Below are positions 22,978 through 33,158 of a DNA stretch of 64,000 bases, in pieces (the stretch's first letter is position 1; every line of letters begins with the position of its first letter). Below the pieces are notes generated by a model. The model searched no databases. It saw nothing but the letters and a program-made list of their open reading frames with translations, and had not been told where the DNA came from. Origin of the DNA: Plantago ovata (taxonomy: Eukaryota; Streptophyta; Magnoliopsida; Lamiales; Plantaginaceae). The stretch spans positions 73,134,496 through 73,198,495 of the forward strand of contig CM051457.1 in NCBI GenBank assembly GCA_028274465.1. The letters are read 5' to 3'. The position numbers were made by a program, and so were the translations under genes.

Positions 22978-23568
22978 TCTTACAAGCTCCAAAACGATAA
23001 GAAAAAGTGTCTCCTACGCTAAGAATCCCCAGAACAGGCTCTGGAGAATTCGTACCTAAAACTAATGAGAAAGGTGAGGGAAAAGGTCTGAGAAAGTATG
23101 TAAAAACGGAGAAACTGAGCAACTATATATAGAGGTTCGGCAGGTGTGGGGCGAGTCGCCCCACACACCGGGCGAATCGCCTGGTGTGGGGCGAACCGCC
23201 CCACGTCCCGGGCGAATCGCCCGGGACCTCCAGTCGGCAGGTTACGTGTTTTTGGATTTCTTTTCCTTTTTGGACTCGGTTTTTGCCTTCTAGTGACCTT
23301 TTAGCCTTCAGACTCGACCCCTAGACTTCAATTCCTGTCCGGAATCTTCTAGATACTCCAAAAATGCTTTCGGAACACCAATTCCTCGTCCACTTCAATA
23401 TAATTGCCCGGAAAACCTCGTTTTTCACCCAAAACCTGTAAAATACAAACTAAAGGGAAATGTGACACTATTATAATAAAATGCACTAAAATATAGCTAA
23501 ATTAACATAGAGGATAGCTAAATTGGTGAAAAAAGACTCGAATGAAAGTGTAAAATACACGTTCATCA
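22978..23568 (-). repeat. 3' LTR fragment of D
   Basis: It holds the first about 590 bp of the LTR in element orientation (start TGATGAACG at 23568) and ends abruptly at 22978 against the C LTR. Four near-palindromes (23144-23227) and a TATA box (about 23124-23131) are included. Confidence 0.87.
23144..23227. repeat. Near-palindrome array in the D LTR
   Basis: Four units: GTGTGGGGCG/CGCCCCACAC around AGT (23144-23166), CACCGGGCG/CGCCTGGTG around AAT (23166-23186), GTGGGGCG/CGCCCCAC around AAC (23186-23204), GTCCCGGGCG/CGCCCGGGAC around AAT (23205-23227). Confidence 0.88.
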
Positions 23569-23586
23569 AACTCCCCAAACTGAACC
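23569..23586 (-). other. Polypurine tract of D
   Basis: The minus strand reads GGTTCAGTTTGGGGAGTT directly before the LTR. Confidence 0.82.
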
Positions 23587-25163
23587 TTTGCTTGTCCTCA
23601 AGCAACTAAAAAACAATGCAACACAAAAAATGGAGTTTCATGCCAAATGAAATGAACTAATCTATTGAATCTATCAAAAAACTTATGAACAAAAACCACA
23701 CAAATCATAACATGGATATAGGATGAAAGAATGCCTCGATTGACTCATACACATTCACATAAGCACTTATGTCAAACAAGATAGTCTCTCGTAGCATTCT
23801 CTACCTGGACCTAGTCAGTGACGACGTAATGAAACATGTTAAAATACGAATGGTTGTCCCGTGCCTATGAAACTGAGGACTTACTACTGTTCACCAAGTT
23901 AAGACTTTTCCTCAAAGAGGTCGAACCAATACTGACTCTAATCAAACGAAGGAGGGTTCCCTAAAAAAGATAACACTCCCCTATTCTACCCATCTCTCAA
24001 GAAAAGCCTTATGCTATTCACCACTTCCTGAATGGCAGGACGAGGGTGGTCTAGAACAGATGACACTCAAATAAATAAAGACAAAAATTACAACTCGATT
24101 ACGAACATTACAAGAATTGAAAAATGAGACAAACACTTTGCTAAACTTCTTTTTGGCTTCTTTTTTGGACCCTTCCTTGCTTTTTTGGGGTCTTTTTTTT
24201 TTTTCTTTTTTTTTTCTTTTTTTTCTTTTCCAAATTTTTTTCTTTTTCCTGGAATTTTTTCTTTTCTTTTTTTTTTCGATTTTTTTTTCTAGCCAGCAGT
24301 AGCACAACGAAAAAGAAATTAAAATGACACACAAACAACCTCCCCAAACCTATTCGAAAGAATAGGTTGGAGTACAAAATTTACGAAAAAGGAAAATAAA
24401 CTCACAACACACACTAAAAATCAAAAAACAAGTCTAATGATAGCGTAACCCCCTTCCCAAATCTATTCGAAAGAATAGGTTGCAAACAAAGGATCACACA
24501 ATCTCACACTACCTCCTTCCTAGGCATTTAGCAATCTCAAAGCAAGGTGAAGACTTGTTGCCTCTTAGGTACATAATTACTCGGTAAAACAACCATAAGA
24601 TCCTAACATGCATCATCCTATTATAAAGGCCTTCGTGAACCGCAATAGTGAAAACACCACTAAGTGATGTCGAGACTACCAAGCTTAACTAAGTGCAAAC
24701 ATAAATGTGACAAGCCAAGCGAGAAAAACCTCAAACATATTCATAGAGATGAAGCATATGATTAATGTCATACTTAGTTAATCTACCCAATAAAAAGGTT
24801 CAAAAAATTTGGCAATAAACTCCACATAAAACATGCAAGACTATCCTAGGATGAATGTAGTGTATGCAACTAAATACTAAGAAAGCGGTAAACGTGCAAA
24901 TGCAAATGCAAACAAAGGGTTTCACGAGTTTATCATAAGCAAAACAAGTATAGAGATAGCCAGCGATACCCCCCCCCCAAACCTGAACGTTATCGCTCGT
25001 CCCGAACGTCGAAAGTGGATTTAAGGTGAGAGCTAACTTGTACCTGTAACCTATATGACTCAAGGAAACTCGTGAAAAAGCAAAACGGGCAATAAAAGAA
25101 GTAAAAGATAAATAATTTAGCATAATAGGAGAAAATCGGGATCTCCGGGTTTACTGGATGCCG
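23587..25163 (-). other. Noncoding 3' region of D
   Basis: Collinear (inverted) with the 3' regions of C, E and A. It contains the A-rich tract (as T, 24160-24295) and the paired hairpins at 24347-24368 and 24459-24481. No credible gene is seen. Confidence 0.78.
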
Positions 25164-25275
25164 GGGGCGAACCGCCCCACATGGGAGGCGATTCGCCTGG
25201 GGCTTCCAGTAAGCCTCAGGTTCCCTGGTCGTGCCAGGCGAATTGCCCCACGTGGGGGGCAGTTCGCCCGGCACC
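25164..25275. repeat. GC-rich near-palindromes between D gag and its 3' region
   Basis: GGGGCG/CGCCCC around AAC (25164-25178) and AGGCG/CGCCT around ATT (25186-25198), then two imperfect copies to 25275. The position matches those in C and E. Confidence 0.8.
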
Positions 25276-25709
25276 TCCAGATTCCTGGAGGTGTCGTTTT
25301 CCCTCCCAAAACGCAAAATTATCATCTTAAAACCCATTTTATCACCAAAAACACACGAAAAATAAATATGCATGCAATGCAAGAAAGCGATAAAACTAAA
25401 CTACATGCGACCATTACCACTAATGTTATCCATTATCAAATGGAAACTAATCTTGTGCATCGGTTCCACTACTCCTTGCATCTTGGGAACCATCCTTGGC
25501 TCCTCTCCGTATCTGCTCAAGCAAGTCCATGATTCCCTGAAAACTAAAATTAACAAAACCAAGAAAAACAAAATCTAAAAAATAACTAAGGGAATCAGAT
25601 GGAAAATAAAAAGGGTAAAGAGGATCAAAACTCCTTTGGGACTCATAGGTGGGTGCATGGACCAGAACGTAGGAGTCAAGATCAAGAGTATCTGCCGCAA
25701 TTGATTCAA

Positions 25710-26105
25710 AAGACACCAAAATCTTCAGAGATTGGCTCCTCGACCTCAACACAACTCACGCCATCACCTTCTGACTCAAGTGAAGCAATGGATTCAGTTA
25801 TCACCTCCTCCACGACTTCCTCTTGACCAACAACCTTGATATCCGCAAGTAAGGACGTGGAATCCAAGCTAAGCTTTGAGGAGACTTCATCAATGGATTC
25901 TTATCCACATTCCTCTTCATCAGCAATGTCGATTTCTGGTGGCTGACTACTAAAGCGAGACGTCCATGCCCTTGACCCGAGAGGTGAGTCCCTATCCCAA
26001 TGTTCCAGAAACTTACTAGTTATTTCACCGCAAGTGCGCAACGATTTTTCCGGCGGGATTCTGAGCCATCTTCGAGCGTACCCTTTCAAGGCCCCCATAA
26101 ATCCT
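25710..26105 (-). pseudogene. D gag, C-terminal part
   Basis: This continues the gag that begins at 34688 on the other side of E. When E and one ATCCT copy are left out, the frame is continuous (237 nt between the ATG and codon 26098). The segment ALKGYARRWLRI...SLRTCGEITSKFLEHW is the conserved retrotransposon-gag core. TAA at 25901-25903 ends the frame. Beyond it, serine/glutamate-rich coding potential runs in the same strand to about 25710. No zinc knuckle is seen. Confidence 0.7.
26101..26105. repeat. Target-site duplication of E, left
   Basis: ATCCT immediately before the LTR start; repeated at 34454-34458. Confidence 0.93.
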
Positions 26106-27422
26106 TGATGAATGTGTATTTTACACTTTCATTCGAGTCTTTTTCACCTATTTTAGCTATCCTCTATGTTAATTTAGCTATATTTTAATGCATTTTATTA
26201 GAATAGTGTCACGTTTCCCTTTAGATTTTATTTTACAGGTTTTGGTTGAAATTCGAGGATTTCCGGGAAATTATATTGAAGTTGACAAGGAATTGGTGTT
26301 CCAGAAGCCTATTTGGAGTATCTGAAGGTTTCCGGATAGGATTTGAAGTCTAGGGGCCGAATCTGGAGGTTAGAAGGCCACTAGAAGTCAGAAACCGAGT
26401 CCGAAAAGGGGAAGAAATCCAAAACCGCGTCGAAAACGCGGAATTCCGCGAAAAAGCCGCCGGGCGAACCGCCGCGGAGCTGGGGCGAACTGCCCCACAC
26501 CGGGCGAACCGCCGGGCGTGTGGGGCGAACCGCCCCGTAGTATTTCGGGGCCTATATATAGTTGCTCAGTTTTCTCCGAAAATCATATCTTTCCACACCT
26601 ACTTTCTCACCTCTCTCTATAGTTTTAGGTAGGAACTTCCCGGGGCCTGTCTTGGGAGTTCCGTAGCTTAGGGGATACTTTTTCATAGCGGATTGGAGCT
26701 CGTAGGATCGCAATTCTTCGGAGATTGACAACCTTCGGTAACTTGTATCTTACAGTTTAATCTACTTATTTTATATATCTTTCAATATGTTTTCTTATAT
26801 GATTTATGTTGATTGCATGCCTATTATGAGTAGCTAAACTTATCGTTGGTGGTAGTATGTGAATTCTTAGCGAAGGGAAGATAATCATGCTAATGGCTAT
26901 ATCGCGCATTATACTCCGTGTCATTGCTTTATTTCGTTGATCAGGCACAGCCTAAATTCTCGTATGTTGTATTAATTATTATGCACAATTGGACACTTGT
27001 CGACCGGTATGCGAGTTTATCTTCGTAGTGTTGAATAAGTACGGAACAAAATAGGACAACAGTGATTGACTTGTCAGACCAGTTATCTTCGTAGTGCTTA
27101 ATATTTGCAACAGGACACTAGATTGATTCAAAGATCTCTATGCAAGACCGAGGAATTTATGCATGATTATCGACCCGTTATGCTAAGAAGGATCATACTA
27201 TCACCAATCTCCATTATCTGTTAGAAAAACCCCTCTGCTATATGTCTGCTGTTTTTATATTCCAAATTAGATTTGATAAAGCTAGTTATAGTCCTGAGAC
27301 AACGACACTCGAGTCATTCTACTGCTACACTATGGTTTTCGTTGTAGTTTTGGATTGCCTTTGGCTAATTACAAATTTATTTGATTCGTTTGCGTTGGAG
27401 CACGACATCCGCGCGTTCATCA
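26106..27422 (+). repeat. 5' LTR of E (1317 bp)
   Basis: TGATGAATGTG to GTTCATCA. Near-palindromes are at 26459-26537 and the TATA box at 26553-26560. It is close to the 3' LTR except for one palindrome unit and a rearranged stretch. Confidence 0.93.
26553..26560 (+). promoter_or_regulatory. TATA box of the E 5' LTR
   Basis: TATATATA just downstream of the near-palindrome array. The same arrangement occurs at 22173 (C), 6696 (A, minus) and about 33625 (E 3' LTR). Confidence 0.7.
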
Positions 27423-27425
27423 AAT

Positions 27426-27443
27426 TGGCGCCGTTGCCGGGGA
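27426..27443 (+). other. Primer-binding site of E (tRNA-Asp)
   Basis: TGGCGCCGTTGCCGGGGA is the exact complement of the tRNA-Asp 3' end, three bases after the LTR. Confidence 0.92.
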
Positions 27444-27756
27444 CTATACTCCTTTTTTTGTTTAATTTGTTTATATTTTCAGCTTTAGATTCCAAATTCT
27501 ACTAGTTTTAGTTTTCCTTTTTAATCTCTCTCTGATACTGCTTTCCTAGTCTGTTTCTAATTCACATTTCCTAGTCTGTTACAGATAGTGTATGCCGCAT
27601 ACACGTTCTGCAGGAACACCGCTTGCTGATTCAATTGCTGAGATCGACTGAGTCTACCACCAAAGAAGGCGACTACTTGAAAGGCGCGCACTAGAGGAAA
27701 TAGAGGAAACCGATTTCTCTGAATCTCTACTTAGTCTCTTCAAGGAAATCAACGGA

Positions 27757-29774
27757 ATGGCAGAAGCTAGACCACTGAAGCATGGGTTCAACCCACCAAG
27801 GATCGTATGAGGGGACCGGCGATAGTTCTTTCGTCTGCAACCCGAGATCTGGAAATCAAGAACCACGCATTCCAACAACTTCCGAGGTTCTATGGCTTAT
27901 CAAGGGAAGATGTGATGGGGTACTTGCACGATATCGATGATTTCGTCAACCAACTCCCACAACCCGGAGCTGACATAACAACGGATGAGTTGAGGATGAA
28001 GGTTTTTGCTATGGGACTTGGCGACAGAGCCAAGTCATGGTTAAGTTCTCTTCCAGCAGGCTCGCTGGACACTTGGGAGAAGGTTTTTTCAGCTTTCATG
28101 GAGAAATACTTCCCTCACACCTTGACTACCGCGCTAAAGGCGCAGATCACTGGATTCAAACAGAACTATGATGAGACCATCTACACCGCGTTCGAGAGGT
28201 TCCAAGATCTCACGAACAAGTGCCCTCACCATGGTTTTGAACTTTCCGACCTAGTCCAACACTTCTACAATGGACTAACCTTCGAGAACCAACAAGTGGT
28301 GGATTTCCAATGCCGAGGCAATATTTGGGAGGAAACCGCAGAAGCCGTCTGGGCAGTTTTCGAAAGGCTTGCTAAGGAATCGTAGTTCAAGGACCCAAGA
28401 GCAATGGTTAGGAGACGTGGACCTGAAGCTCCACCGACTCAAGAAGCCCCTATGTATAGGGGGAATGGGGATCAATTTGAGTGCTTTACCAACGAATTGA
28501 AGCAAGTCCTCAAGAGCGCCACCAGAACAACTATTTCGAACGAAGTATGCCGGATATGCAAGAACTATGGGCATGGGGCTCATATGTGTAGATCGGAGTT
28601 GGCATACGATGATTGCAACTGGGCTCGAGGAGGCGAAGAAGAAACCTTTTCTACGGAGTTTGGTACTCAAGAAGTTAGCTACGGACAAGACGGTAGGAAT
28701 CCTCGAGATGGATTTTGGAGAAGGGGATTCCGAAAATATCAAGGATAGGCACCGGCTAACCAAACTTATGGTCCTAATCAAGACCGTAGTAGGCTAAACT
28801 ATGGTAACGATCACTGCGAAAACCCCGCTCCGAAAGAGCCACCGAAGTCGAAGACGGCTCAACTGATGGAGAACTTGCAAAAGATGGTTGATCACACACA
28901 AAGTTTTCTCAAACGTTATGAAGAAGATTCCGAGAAGACCAGGGCAAGGCTTGATAGGTTGGAAGAAAGCACTAGGCTTGCCCATCAAAAGATGTAAGAA
29001 TTGATCGACCGAGGAGCAAGTAGGGAACAAGGCAAACTACCTAGCAACACTGTGAAGTCGAATGCCATTACATTGGCTGGTGATGTACCTGACGAAATCA
29101 CTATCAAGAAGGTTGTTAAGTGCGAGTGTTGCATGAAGGAAGAACTTCTACAGGCTGAGGAAGAAGAAAAGGACCTTGGTTCTGACATAAGTGATGAGGA
29201 GCAAGAGGATCCCGAACCACTCCCTAAAAGTTTCGATGTTAAGGTAGGGATTGGTGAGCTTGAAGATGTCCGTGCCACACTAGACACGGGATCCTACTTA
29301 AACATAATCCCTTTGAATGTGTTTGAAAAGAGCAACCTTGGAAAACTATCTGAGCAAAGGGCTATTGTGCAACTGGCGGATGGATCCTTTATGAGACCCG
29401 AGTGCGTTGTGAAAAATGTGTTGGTCAAGATTGGTGAAGCATCTGTATACACCAATTTTGTAGTTATGCCGGCGTCTGCACCTGGAACGGGGGATGTCAT
29501 ACTCTTAGGGCAAACATTCTTGACTAAACTACGCTCCTTTATGGACATCTACCAAAGAACTTGCACTATTGAAGTAGACGGCAAGCAACACGTGTTGAAA
29601 GCCATACCTGATCCACCTGATCCGCCTGAAATTACTACTCACTACTATGGTCTTGCAGCCTATATTCTTTCTTATTCACAGGTTCGTGGCATGGAAAGGA
29701 GATCAATGAAGGGGAAGCCTAGTACCCGCAAAAGAAGAGATAGGCGCAGACAGGAGTCGAGTCAAAGACTTTAA
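27757..29774 (+). pseudogene. E gag-protease, three nonsense codons and one frameshift
   Basis: An ATG at 27757 opens a frame that shifts near 27805. From 27807 the frame holds for 656 codons except for TAG 28383-28385, TAG 28746-28748 and TAA 28995-28997; C has sense codons at these three places. Order: retrotransposon-gag core (MGLGDRAKSWLSSLPAGSLDTW), the YDETIYTAF segment, zinc knuckle CRICKNYGHGAHMC, coiled coil, acidic stretch and protease with the catalytic DTG (ATLDTGSYLNIIP, VQLADGSF, GDVILLGQTFL). It ends in a basic tail. The protease motif differs from A's DLGAS, so the gag-pro of this family is not simply a deletion of A. Confidence 0.87.
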
Positions 29775-30007
29775 ACAATGACGCTATCCGGGAGGTAACC
29801 CGGAATTTTTATCGCTTTCTTTACTGCTTTTCTGCATGCATTTCATCCTTGAACTATTTGCTTCTCGTATGCGAATTTGTTCATGTCTATGTCGTATATG
29901 CTTATGTTTGAGTGAGATTTTTCGAGTGGTTTTTTGAAAAAACTGGTTTCGGGGATTAAAACCGCATTTTCTGACGACAGGAACCGTCTCCCCGCATCGG
30001 GGAGCAC

Positions 30008-30043
30008 GGGGCGAACCGCCCCAAGTGGGGGGCGAACCGCCCC
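30008..30043. repeat. GC-rich near-palindrome pair after E protease
   Basis: GGGGCG/CGCCCC around AAC at 30008-30022 and 30029-30043. The same place in C is 18506-18540. Confidence 0.85.
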
Positions 30044-30675
30044 ACGGCTTCAGATCTTCAAAAACGCGAATTTCTTCTCCAAAACCTCATTTTCTTCATA
30101 TTTCATCATTCCTCCTACCAAAAAACTCGAAAAACGCGATTTCATCTTCAAATCTTCATAACTTCTTCAGTTCTTGACCAAATTTAGTGTTCTTTAGCTT
30201 AAATCGAAGCCTATTACATGATCTATCATCCTATCCGAACAGATTTCATCCTAATTCGTTACATTTGCAGATCTGAGGTATCATCCTTTGAACCCTAATT
30301 TTTGAATTTGGGGGTTTTCTATTTTGAGCTTCGATTATGCTTATTTGATGCATGGGTATGTTGATTGTGTGATTAGACATGTTATTTACTATCAATTGCA
30401 TGCTCAATTTTGCTAGGATTGTTGATTTGGGTATTTTGCTACTAGATGATATATCTTGTTTTGCAATATGTCTTTATCTTTGATTTCTTGCATATGATTG
30501 TGTTTATTGATGTAATGTTGGTAGATTTGATGATAGAATTCTTAATTGTTGAGTATGAGGATTTATGATGATAGAATTTTTCGCTGCTATGGTATGAATT
30601 AAGCCTTGTTATCAAGGGTATTGGTTGTCTAGTAAGAGCATGATGTGATGTATTGCATGTAGTAGTTACATTGGT

Positions 30676-31206
30676 ATGTTGTATGATGAAATAGCTAGGC
30701 TAGACATTACGGTTTGGGGAGCTCGATTGATGATTTTATCACTTGTGTGTTTCGCTCTTACACTAGCATATATTGGAGTCAGTTTTGTGTCATACGAGGT
30801 GCTAACCGCTGTTTGTAGGTACCATACCAAGGGAAAGGAGCATTCCCGTATGATTGTTGTGACGAACCATGTCAAGGAAGGTGACCTCGATAGATGTGCG
30901 TTCGAGCCAGGGGGTTTTGCAACAACGTCGTGGATTATCCAAGAGGAGGAGCTAGAGTACACCTGGAGTAAGGACTCTTATGCCTATTCATGCACCACCG
31001 AAGGGACAGAAACGATTATTACGCCAGAAATCCATCACAAGGACTGCAAAGTTCGAGTGAACTGGAAGGCACCGGGACATTCTCGCCGCGACGGATTCAG
31101 TCATGAGTTCGCAGTTGCTAGAAGGTTCCGAAGCGCTAGCTTGGTTCCAATACATAATGACATGGGTACCCAGCACCTTGTTCGGGTGCCCCTTGCCTGC
31201 CTCTAA
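30676..31206 (+). CDS. Unrecognised ORF in the 3' region of E (env position)
   Basis: A 176-codon ORF. A hydrophobic stretch near residues 17-40 (LMILSLVCFALTLAYIGVSF) could be a membrane segment. The rest is polar and shares most residues and the stop position with C 19284-19724. No known domain is recognised. Athila elements often carry an env-like ORF here with predicted membrane segments, so a relic of that is one reading; chance openness in conserved noncoding sequence is the other. Confidence 0.42.
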   Translation: MLYDEIARLDITVWGARLMILSLVCFALTLAYIGVSFVSYEVLTAVCRYHTKGKEHSRMIVVTNHVKEGDLDRCAFEPGGFATTSWIIQEEELEYTWSKDSYAYSCTTEGTETIITPEIHHKDCKVRVNWKAPGHSRRDGFSHEFAVARRFRSASLVPIHNDMGTQHLVRVPLACL

Positions 31207-31384
31207 AGCGAGCATCATATAGACATCGGTCGGATCCACCGTAGAGAATGTGGTCGAAATTGAAGAAAAAGGTAGAAGACTTCTGAGTATCCGAGCAGCT
31301 TACTGAAACCTTCTTGTGGTGTAAAACGTTGGAGGGGGAGGTCCTGATACCACTGCCCTTTCCCCTTCAACAGTTCACATCCTA

Positions 31385-31594
31385 TTGGAGGGCTTCAGGA
31401 TGGAGGATTCCATAACAGCGGCGGCTAATCTTGAGAATTCTACCTGCCACTACGACTCTACTAGTGAGGATGTGCGTGACAGTAGTGACAATGAAGGCCA
31501 TACGGGCAATGATGATACTAACGGAGGAGTTGTTCCTATCAGGCCCATAATTGAAACTACCACGCCTACCAGAAGACCTGATGACACCCTATAA
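31385..31594 (+). CDS. Small acidic ORF in the 3' region of E
   Basis: 69 codons, the counterpart of C 19903-20112, opening MEGFRMEDSIT and ending RRPDDTL. The centre is rich in D, N, S and T and varies most. Function unknown. Confidence 0.35.
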   Translation: MEGFRMEDSITAAANLENSTCHYDSTSEDVRDSSDNEGHTGNDDTNGGVVPIRPIIETTTPTRRPDDTL

Positions 31595-31599
31595 AGCTC

Positions 31600-33140
31600 C
31601 CAGAGGAGGCCCAATAAATCTCAAGCAGCATACTCAGCCGACCGAGGCCAAACCATGGGGTAACATCTAGTATCACATCTTATTTCCTCATTTTCTTACT
31701 GCTAGGGACTAGTGTTAAATTCATGAGGGGGGATGGGATTTAAGTGATCAGATGTTGTTAGTTTGTAGCTTGGTATTGGTAGGATGAGTATAGTACCTCG
31801 CATGCTTTATCCGTCCGCATTTGCACGTTTACTGCTTTCTTAGATTTTTAGGTTGCATTCACTACATTCATCCTAGGATAGTCTTGCATGTTTTATATGG
31901 AGTTTATTGCCGAATTTTTTGAACTTTTTTATTGGGTAGATCAACCAACTATGCCATTAATCGTATGCTTCATCTCTATGAATTTGTTTGAGGTTTTTCT
32001 CGCTTGGCTTGTCACATTTATGTATTGCACTTAGTTAAGCTTGGTAGTCTCGACATCACTTAATGGTGTTTTCACTAATGCGGTTCACGAAGACCTTTAT
32101 AATAGGATGATGCATGTTAGGGTCTTTTAGTTGTACCTAAGAGGCAACAAGTCTTCACCATGCTTTGAGATTGCTAAATGCCTAGGAAGGAGGTAGTGTG
32201 ATGCTGTGTGATCCTTTGTTTATAACATATTCTTCCGAATAGGTTTGGGGAGGGGGTTGCACCATCATAGACTTGTTTCTGTTTTTCATTTTCGTATCGT
32301 GAGTTTATTTTTCCTTTTCCGTGAATTTTGTACTCCAACCTATTCTTTCGAATAGGTTTGGGGAAGTCGCGTGAGTCATTTTATTTCTCTTTTTGTTATG
32401 CTACTGCTGGCTAGAAAAAAATCGAAAAAAGAGGAAAGAAAAAATTCCAGAAAAAAAAGAGAAAAAGAAAAAAAGAAAAAAGAATCTGGAAAGAAAAAAA
32501 AGAAAAAAAAGAAGACTCCAAAAAGCAAAAAAAAAAAGGGGGTCCAAAAAAAGAAAGCCAAATAGCAGTTTAGCAAAGTGTTGAGTCTTCTTTTCCATTT
32601 TTTGTAATGTTCGTAATCGTGTTTTTATCCTTTTTGTCTTGAGTGTCATCTGTTCTAGACCACCCTCGTCCTGCCATTCAGGAAGTGGTGAATAGCTTAA
32701 GACTTTACTTGAGAGATGGGTAGAATAGGGGAGAGTTATCTTTTATAGGGAACCCTACTTCGTTTGATGAGAGCCAGTACTGGTTCGACCTCTTTTGAGG
32801 AAAAGTCTTAATATGGTGGAACAGCAGAAAGTCCTCAGTTTCATAGGCACGGGGCAACCATTTGTATCTTAGCATGCTTCATTACGTCGTCACTGACTAG
32901 GTCCAGGTAGAGAATGTTACGAGAGACTATCTTGTCTTGACATAAGTGCTTATGTGGATGTGTATAAGTCAATCGAGGTATTCTTCAACCTATATTCATG
33001 CTTTGATTTATATGGTTCTTGTTCATATGTTATTTGGTAGATTCAGTAGATTGGTTCATTTTATTTGGCATGAGACTCCATTTTGTGTCTTGCATGTTTT
33101 TTGTATTAGAGTCTAGCTTAGTTGCTTGAGGACAAGCAAA
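31600..33140 (+). other. Noncoding 3' region of E
   Basis: It contains paired hairpins (imperfect at 32224-32245, good at 32337-32358), each followed by a GGGGA tract, and the A-rich tract at 32414-32563. It is collinear with C 20112-21710. No gene is seen. Confidence 0.78.
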
Positions 33141-33158
33141 GGTTCGGTTTGGGGAGTT
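33141..33158 (+). other. Polypurine tract of E
   Basis: GGTTTGGGGAGTT directly before the 3' LTR. Confidence 0.85.
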
